Shown in pieces: positions 17,501 to 21,927 of a stretch of DNA of 21,927 nt. The notes below the pieces were generated by a model. That model searched no databases. It was not told the origin of the DNA and was given only the letters and a program-made list of their open reading frames with translations. Position 1 is the first letter of the stretch. The number at the start of each line of letters is the position of its first letter. The position numbers and the translations under genes are program-made. The stretch covers positions 702,167 through 724,093 of the forward strand of contig LSYV01000036.1 in assembly GCA_001584585.1 (NCBI GenBank), written 5' to 3'. Origin of the DNA: Gonium pectorale. Lineage: Eukaryota > Chlorophyta > Chlorophyceae > Chlamydomonadales > Volvocaceae.

Positions 17501-18969
17501 GAGCCGAGTAGATGTTCGCTCGAATCATTTGCTGTCAGAGAGGCTGTAACGCTCTGCTATTTTGCAATAACGCTGGCCAGAGAGCTACACCCAACAGCAA
17601 TAACCATCGAGGCGGCTCACCATCTCGCCAGGCATCGTCGAGTGCTCCCACAGGATGTACGGCGGCGGCTCCGGCAGCGCCACCAGCTCGGCCAGCAGGT
17701 AATACAGGAAGAATGACTTGCCGATGCCCGGCGTGCCAGTGACTGTGTTGAAACGGAAAGAGGTACACGACGAACGTAAGCGTAGCGCAAAAGTGATGGT
17801 GTCGTTGTAACTGTGACTGTGTGTGCAATCATGTATGATGAATATCCGGATGCACGTCAGGGAGGTGATTGTATGTCACTGGCTCGCTCGGTGTGCTCGC
17901 TTGGCTCTACCAAACCCTACCTCCCCCCGAAGCCTTCAGGAATGGAGCTGTACAACGCATTCATGACTTCGATGCGATAACATCAGTACAACAGCAGCGC
18001 ACACGCGTTAACCTTTCCCTTGATTGGCGATCACCACCCCGCCGCCCTCCCTTACATATGCACATGCGCATGCCTTTCCCTCCAAATAAAGGCAGAGCCG
18101 CCTGGATGGAATGCTGTCCAATCAATGATAATCACACATATGCACATACGTCCAAAATATACAGCCAGAGGGTACTAAGGGTACTCAACCGACGATGTCC
18201 TTGACCGGGGATGTCCTCAGCTCCTCGAAAAGCGGTTTGTAGCAGGGGCGGATGTAGACGCAGCTGAACTTGGGGTCCAGCAGGAGGCCTGGCTCAAAGC
18301 TCAGGACCTCGCCAGGCCCCAGCAACTGCTTGGCCATTTTGCGGAGCTGCGCCATCATGGCAGATGCGCTTGCGTCAAAATCCGACCTGCTGAGCCCGCC
18401 TGACAGGTGAAGGAAGAGCGGGGCGGGGCGGATGGCTGGGGAAGGGGCGGGGCGGGTAGGGAAGTAAGAATCAGGGCGTGCCACGACAGACAGCGATATC
18501 GCAGGCGTTACGATAATCAGACAGGTCGCGCGAGATCCCTGAGCGCTCGAAGCAACCGAGAGGATAAGGTCCTTGGCAGGGCTACATGCACGACAATCAT
18601 GTACGTGCGTGACATGTACGCACGAGCCAGGGGCGCAAGCTCACCTTCGAGCTTCTTCGAGCGCAGCTGCTCCTTCTTCGAGCGCAGCTGCTCCTTCTTC
18701 GTGCGCAACTGCTCCTCCTCGTTGCGCAGGTGCTGCAGCTTCGTCCGCTTATACTGCAGGTCCGTGCGCAGATGCTGCTCCTTTCGAAGCAGCACGACTT
18801 TCGTTTCCTCGCTGACGGATGGGCTCTGGAGCTGAGTCCCAACTTCATTAAGCGCAGTCTCGATCTGCGCAACACCTGACTCGGCGTTGCCAACTTGACT
18901 CTCGATGTGCTTGATATCAGCCATAACCTCCTCAATCTCGGCTTCAACGGCTTCAACAGCACTCGCCAT
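14571..18969 (-). CDS. Crinkler/RHS-type P-loop NTPase with coiled-coil N-terminus and nuclease-like C-terminus, ten exons
   Basis: Minus-strand exons: 18969-18645, 18399-18190, 17742-17621, 16767-16685, 16491-16407, 16235-16162, 16005-15834, 15711-15469, 15353-15252 and 14933-14571 (stop TAG). Phases 1, 1, 0, 2, 0, 2, 0, 0 and 0 all match, giving 592 residues. Residues 1-108 are a charged coiled coil ending in KKEQLRS repeats. The NTPase follows: YIRPCYKPLFEELR then Walker A GTPGIGKS (181-188), a Walker B-like WYISDG (247-252), the family motif MPLWSLEELL (about 287-296) and GGVARYVLGV (about 318-327). After that come GGSFTVVPI (from 439), FPEDVYFKPVHANYFPTVDS, LCLFQVAVG and LDLCLYYVVHPDIF, the C-terminal region seen in trypanosome RHS and Crinkler proteins and described for them as restriction-endonuclease-fold. 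In those families such proteins act as effectors or in genome conflict; the role in an alga is unknown. No signal peptide or Crinkler secretion header is visible. Intron 8 begins with GC, not GT. No stop or frameshift interrupts the model. Confidence 0.9.
15354..15468 (-). other. GC-AG intron (intron 8 of the Crinkler/RHS-type gene)
   Basis: The donor reads CAG|GCAAGT at 15471-15463 (minus), the classic form of a GC-AG intron, and the acceptor is CTGACAG ending at 15354. The joined sequence reads LLAQ-GGSFTVV, which restores the family's GGxF motif in phase 0. No GT donor near this position restores the frame. Confidence 0.8.
16523..16647. repeat. 62/63-bp tandem duplication in intron 4 of the Crinkler/RHS-type gene
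   Basis: Copy 1 is 16523-16584 and copy 2 is 16585-16647. Both begin GTACAAAGGCTT and end GCAGCCTCAACAATG, with several differences between them. Together they fill two thirds of the 193-nt intron between exons 16767-16685 and 16491-16407. Confidence 0.9.
17303..17328. repeat. 13-bp tandem duplication in intron 3 of the Crinkler/RHS-type gene
   Basis: AACGACGGTGCCC occurs at 17303-17315 and again at 17316-17328, within the 853-nt intron 17620-16768. That intron is the longest in the gene; its remaining sequence shows no recognisable gene or element. Confidence 0.85.
18652..18735 (-). repeat. 21-bp coding repeat making coiled-coil heptads
   Basis: 18652-18672 and 18673-18693 are identical 21-bp units, 18694-18714 differs at two positions, and 18715-18735 is a diverged fourth copy. 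Read on the minus strand each unit encodes one seven-residue heptad of the KKEQLRS type at the end of exon 1, so the coiled coil grows or shrinks by whole heptads. Confidence 0.9.
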
Positions 18970-21927
18970 TGTATTGGAGTGGCTGGGCTGGCAACGTACA
19001 GAGCTAGCCCCACAGTTTGTTAAGCACTAGCAGCGTGGACGGTTGTATGGATCAAGAGCACCACGGGGTCATTCTTGCAGCCCGACCCTAGTCGTGAGTT
19101 GCTCCAGAACCAACGTCCCCCCTTGCACGCAGGCCGCGACGGACGGGCTTTTCCCTCTTGCAGATTGGCCGCCATCCTGTGCCGCTCGTGGTGCGGACAC
19201 CCGGACACCCTTCTGTGTGCCTGCTGGGGGTGTGCACGCTACGCGCGTTTTCTGAAGCGGCGAGGGCGCTCCCGGCGCTCCCGAAGCATGAGTGGCGTGT
19301 ACCGTGTGCTACATGCGGCCTATGCACCACCGCCACCGCACGAGCGTTGGCCGTTGCTTCGATTCGGTCTCGGGGGTGATGTACTCGCGGGCTCACCTGG
19401 CTGGCACCACAGGCGATGCTGGCTGCGATGGACTGCGTGGTCGTCCCTACGGTGGCCCTACTGCGGGGCGAGCCCAATCAGCAGCACTTCCCACACCGCA
19501 CCGTCAGCTGCACGGACGGCAGTGGCAACGGACGCGGCGCCGGCGGTGGTGTTGATTGGTGGCGGCGACGGCCGCGGCGGCATGGCTGCTGCTGATGAGG
19601 GGGCGGCGGCGGGGAGGCGGCACAGCTCGACCGCGGTGGTGATGGGCATTCGCAGTGGATCGCGACCGTACACGCCCTCGCCAAAGAATCTGGAGGCGCC
19701 GGTGGGCATGTCCGCATCAGGTCTGCTTCTGGCGGCGGCGCAGGCGGCAGGTGGCAGGACTGTGACGCAGCAGCCATGCCAGCGGGAGGATCTCCCACGG
19801 GCAGTATGTGACCTGAGCAGAGCACGCTTGCGGGTGAGGACTGGGGGCTGCGTAGGGGGCGCCTGTCTATCTGTGGGTAAGGGAGCAGTGGACTGGCTCG
19901 CACTGGACTCGCATGCGGCATCAGGGAGATGGGATAGCCTCGCCATGGAAGATTGTCCGGAGTGTGGTGAGGGGAAACGCACCGTGCGGTGCCGGCAAGG
20001 GATACAAGCATACAACAAGGTAACGCCGCCTCCCAGTGTGTCGACCTTCCAAGCCCGTCGCCTTTCCGTGCCATGCGCCACGCCTGCTAGTGTACTCCTG
20101 TATCCTGGCGCTGGATGAGCAGCGCCTTTCGTACGCAACGCACCTGGACGATGCCGTACGGGTCGACGTGAACGAAGTTGTTTGCGTTAGTCAAAGTGCT
20201 GGACCATGTGACTGCCCGGCTCGCGCACGGCCGTGCCGGCCGGCGCCCGACGTGCCACGCGCGCTTAGAGGTGTCACTTCCGCCGGTCTGGGGGGAATGG
20301 CGGACGCAGGGCGGAAGGGGCGGAGCAGCACGGTGCGTACGGTGCGTGCCGTACTGAAGCCGTGGGCGGGGGGGGCACCGTGCGGTATATGTGGCTCCGA
20401 TGATGAGGCGCTGGACATATATCTGCCTCTCCGGTGCCGCGGTTGAACGCGTTGCGCTTGGCAGGCGTTGTTTATTACACGGCAGCCAACTGCAATCAAC
20501 GTGTTCGGGGAGATAAGAGCAGAGCGTTGCATGTAGCTGGGTCGGGGAATCCTGGCGTGCCCCAACAGCCCATCGAGAGCGCCACGGTAGTCAACAGTGC
20601 TGCTGAGGTGGATGCGGGGCGGTGCATGCGGAGCACCGACCGGTTTTCATGGGGGACTGGCTTTAGATAGATCCGTGCACGATGGGCTGCGCAAATGGGG
20701 TAGGCTGAAAGCTGCCCGAGTTAAAGCTTGACTTTGGTTGCCCATGCACTGTCCATACAGTGCCGCAACCTTCGGCGCGCCTGCAGCGGTGCTCAGCAAT
20801 GGCCCGCCCTGCAACATCTGCACCAGCCACTGTATGTAGGTACTGCCGTACGGCTATGGGCTGCTGTGAGCGCGCATCGGACATGCATGGTCGGGCATGA
20901 TCCTTGCCGTGCAGCAGTGCAGTCATTATTGGCTTGCCGCCAAAATGGCATACCTACACGTGAAGTGCTACATGGCAGATGATTGCAGCGCGCAGTACCT
21001 ACCTTGCTTGCATTTCGCAACGGGCATACTGAAATACTCCACGCCGGGGTACATGGGGCGTTGTGGAGACCTGGATACGGTAGTAGTGATGGTGTCCCGT
21101 GGACGAGGGACCGCGTCTGCTTGTTTGCCTCGCGTTCCCACCTTGCCTAATACCCAACCGCCCGCCTGTGTATGACCGAAGATGTGTGGCTTCCTAGGGG
21201 CCCTCAGGAGGTGGTCAATGTGCACTTAAGCTGTTTCATCTATGCTACATTGATTTGAACGCGTGGAAGACAGCCTTTCACTCTATAGCCAACGTGTGCT
21301 TTCCAAGAGCTGCTGCTCACTCGCGTTCTGCCACACCTTTCAATGACGTGGCAGCTTTAACAAGGGGCTGTGGATGGGGCGATGAAGCATCTTACAGTCC
21401 TCGACCTGCTGTATGTGCAGTGACTGTAGTGACTGTCGCCGCCACATCCGCCCCTTACTGTACATGCAGCCTGGTTATCTTCCATTTTGGGGATTCGTCA
21501 GGCCGCACGTTTCCCCTTCCTCCGGAGGCCACGAAATTCGTTTGGCTGGGGACGAATTTGCCCCCACGGGACCGTGCCGTTTTCGTAAACGTTTCGAGGG
21601 GTGCTGCCAGTGGTGCAAAACGAAAACCGAATCATCACACACGTAAGCACCTAATACTTCACCGCCCATCAGGATCACCACGAAACCGATGTTAATGAAT
21701 CGGAACTGAGCACCTGGGCACACATCCAAGTAGGGGCCTTGTGAGATGTTGCCGCGGCCGTCCATGATTGGCGGCAGATGGGATCGGACCCGTACGTTTT
21801 GGGCTGTTTGCGGACCCTGGAATTCGTGTGGCTGACGACGATACGTGGCCTATCAGAACCTCATTTTTCTGTAGTCCACCGGGTCAAGTTTCGCCCTCTC
21901 ATTTTTCGTAAATCATGTCAACAACAA
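18970..21927. other. 2.9 kb without a confident gene
   Basis: The stretch begins upstream of the Crinkler/RHS-type start codon. The longest ORF is plus-strand 19075-20118, but its composition looks like a GC-driven chance frame. One short minus-strand segment (19728-19458) has better coding character and is listed separately. From 20100 to the end I find no recognisable domain, RNA gene or mobile element. A plus-strand CPECGEGKRTVRC at about 19956 and CGICGSDDEALDIYL at about 20383 contain CxxC pairs, but I could not place either in a coherent exon model. Two loosely similar blocks occur near 21533 and 21820. Confidence 0.5.
19458..19728 (-). CDS. Possible terminal exon of an unidentified gene (weak)
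   Basis: On the minus strand this segment follows an AG at 19730-19729 and is open to a TAG at 19458. Codon third positions are mostly G or C, and the product starts DADMPTGASRFFGEGVYGRD, continues PLRMPITTAVELC, has an Ala/Pro-rich middle and ends DGAVWEVLLIGLAPQ. The two ends look more protein-like than the opposite strand's frame. A candidate upstream exon reads PVLTRKRALLR in a compatible phase (19849-19814 approximately). No family is recognised, and this could still be a chance frame in GC-rich DNA. Confidence 0.25.

Noticed and set aside
17460..17540. Possible tRNA-like or structured RNA near GTACCC...GGGTAC
   Set aside because: It is only a 6-bp stem. No cloverleaf, anticodon arm or conserved T-loop was found here or elsewhere in the window.
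19075..20118. Plus-strand 347-codon open frame
   Set aside because: It is long but has mixed, Arg/Ser/Gly-rich composition with no domain, and GC-rich DNA readily gives such frames. The opposite strand has better coding character over part of it.
1..21927. CRISPR array, prokaryotic operon, or intact transposon
   Set aside because: There are no spaced direct repeats, no ribosome-binding-site-led gene strings, and no transposase, reverse transcriptase or terminal repeats. The genes are spliced eukaryotic genes.

Overview
The window looks like nuclear DNA of a green alga (Chlorophyta). Exons are GC-rich, genes are split by many short GT-AG introns (about 70-850 nt), and two genes have a downstream TGTAA, the usual chlorophyte polyadenylation motif. 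The gene content also fits: an intraflagellar-transport subunit, a plant-style TT9/CLEC16A protein and a mitochondrial MICOS subunit. A 20-N run at 11308-11327 marks a draft-assembly gap. The species cannot be named from this sequence alone.

Layout from left to right: (1) the 3' part of IFT57, plus strand, 1-1665; (2) about 1.4 kb without a recognisable gene but with short repeats; (3) a five-exon MIC10 gene, plus strand, 3058-3774, built of exons of 39-66 nt; (4) a convergent five-exon leucine-rich-repeat gene, minus strand, 6123-4208; (5) a 455-bp divergent spacer; (6) a seven-exon TT9/GFS9/CLEC16A gene, plus strand, 6579-11643, with a very large Ala/Pro-rich insertion carrying repeated DLLGL-type motifs; (7) about 1.2 kb without a convincing gene; (8) an unrecognised three-exon gene, minus strand, 13835-12888; (9) a complete ten-exon Crinkler/RHS-type P-loop protein gene, minus strand, 18969-14571; (10) about 2.9 kb (18970-21927) with only one weak coding candidate.

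All exon models were assembled by eye from splice signals, matching intron phases and protein family features. In each named gene the summed exons give an uninterrupted frame. The housekeeping genes (cilium, mitochondrial cristae, membrane trafficking) share no obvious pathway, so the arrangement looks like ordinary eukaryotic gene order, not a functional cluster.

The most notable item is the Crinkler/RHS-type gene. It is intact and heavily intron-bearing, has a coiled-coil N-terminus instead of a secretion header, and is followed on the same strand by an orphan gene. Next in interest are the motif-rich insertion in the CLEC16A homologue and the micro-exon MIC10 gene, which simple ORF searches would miss.
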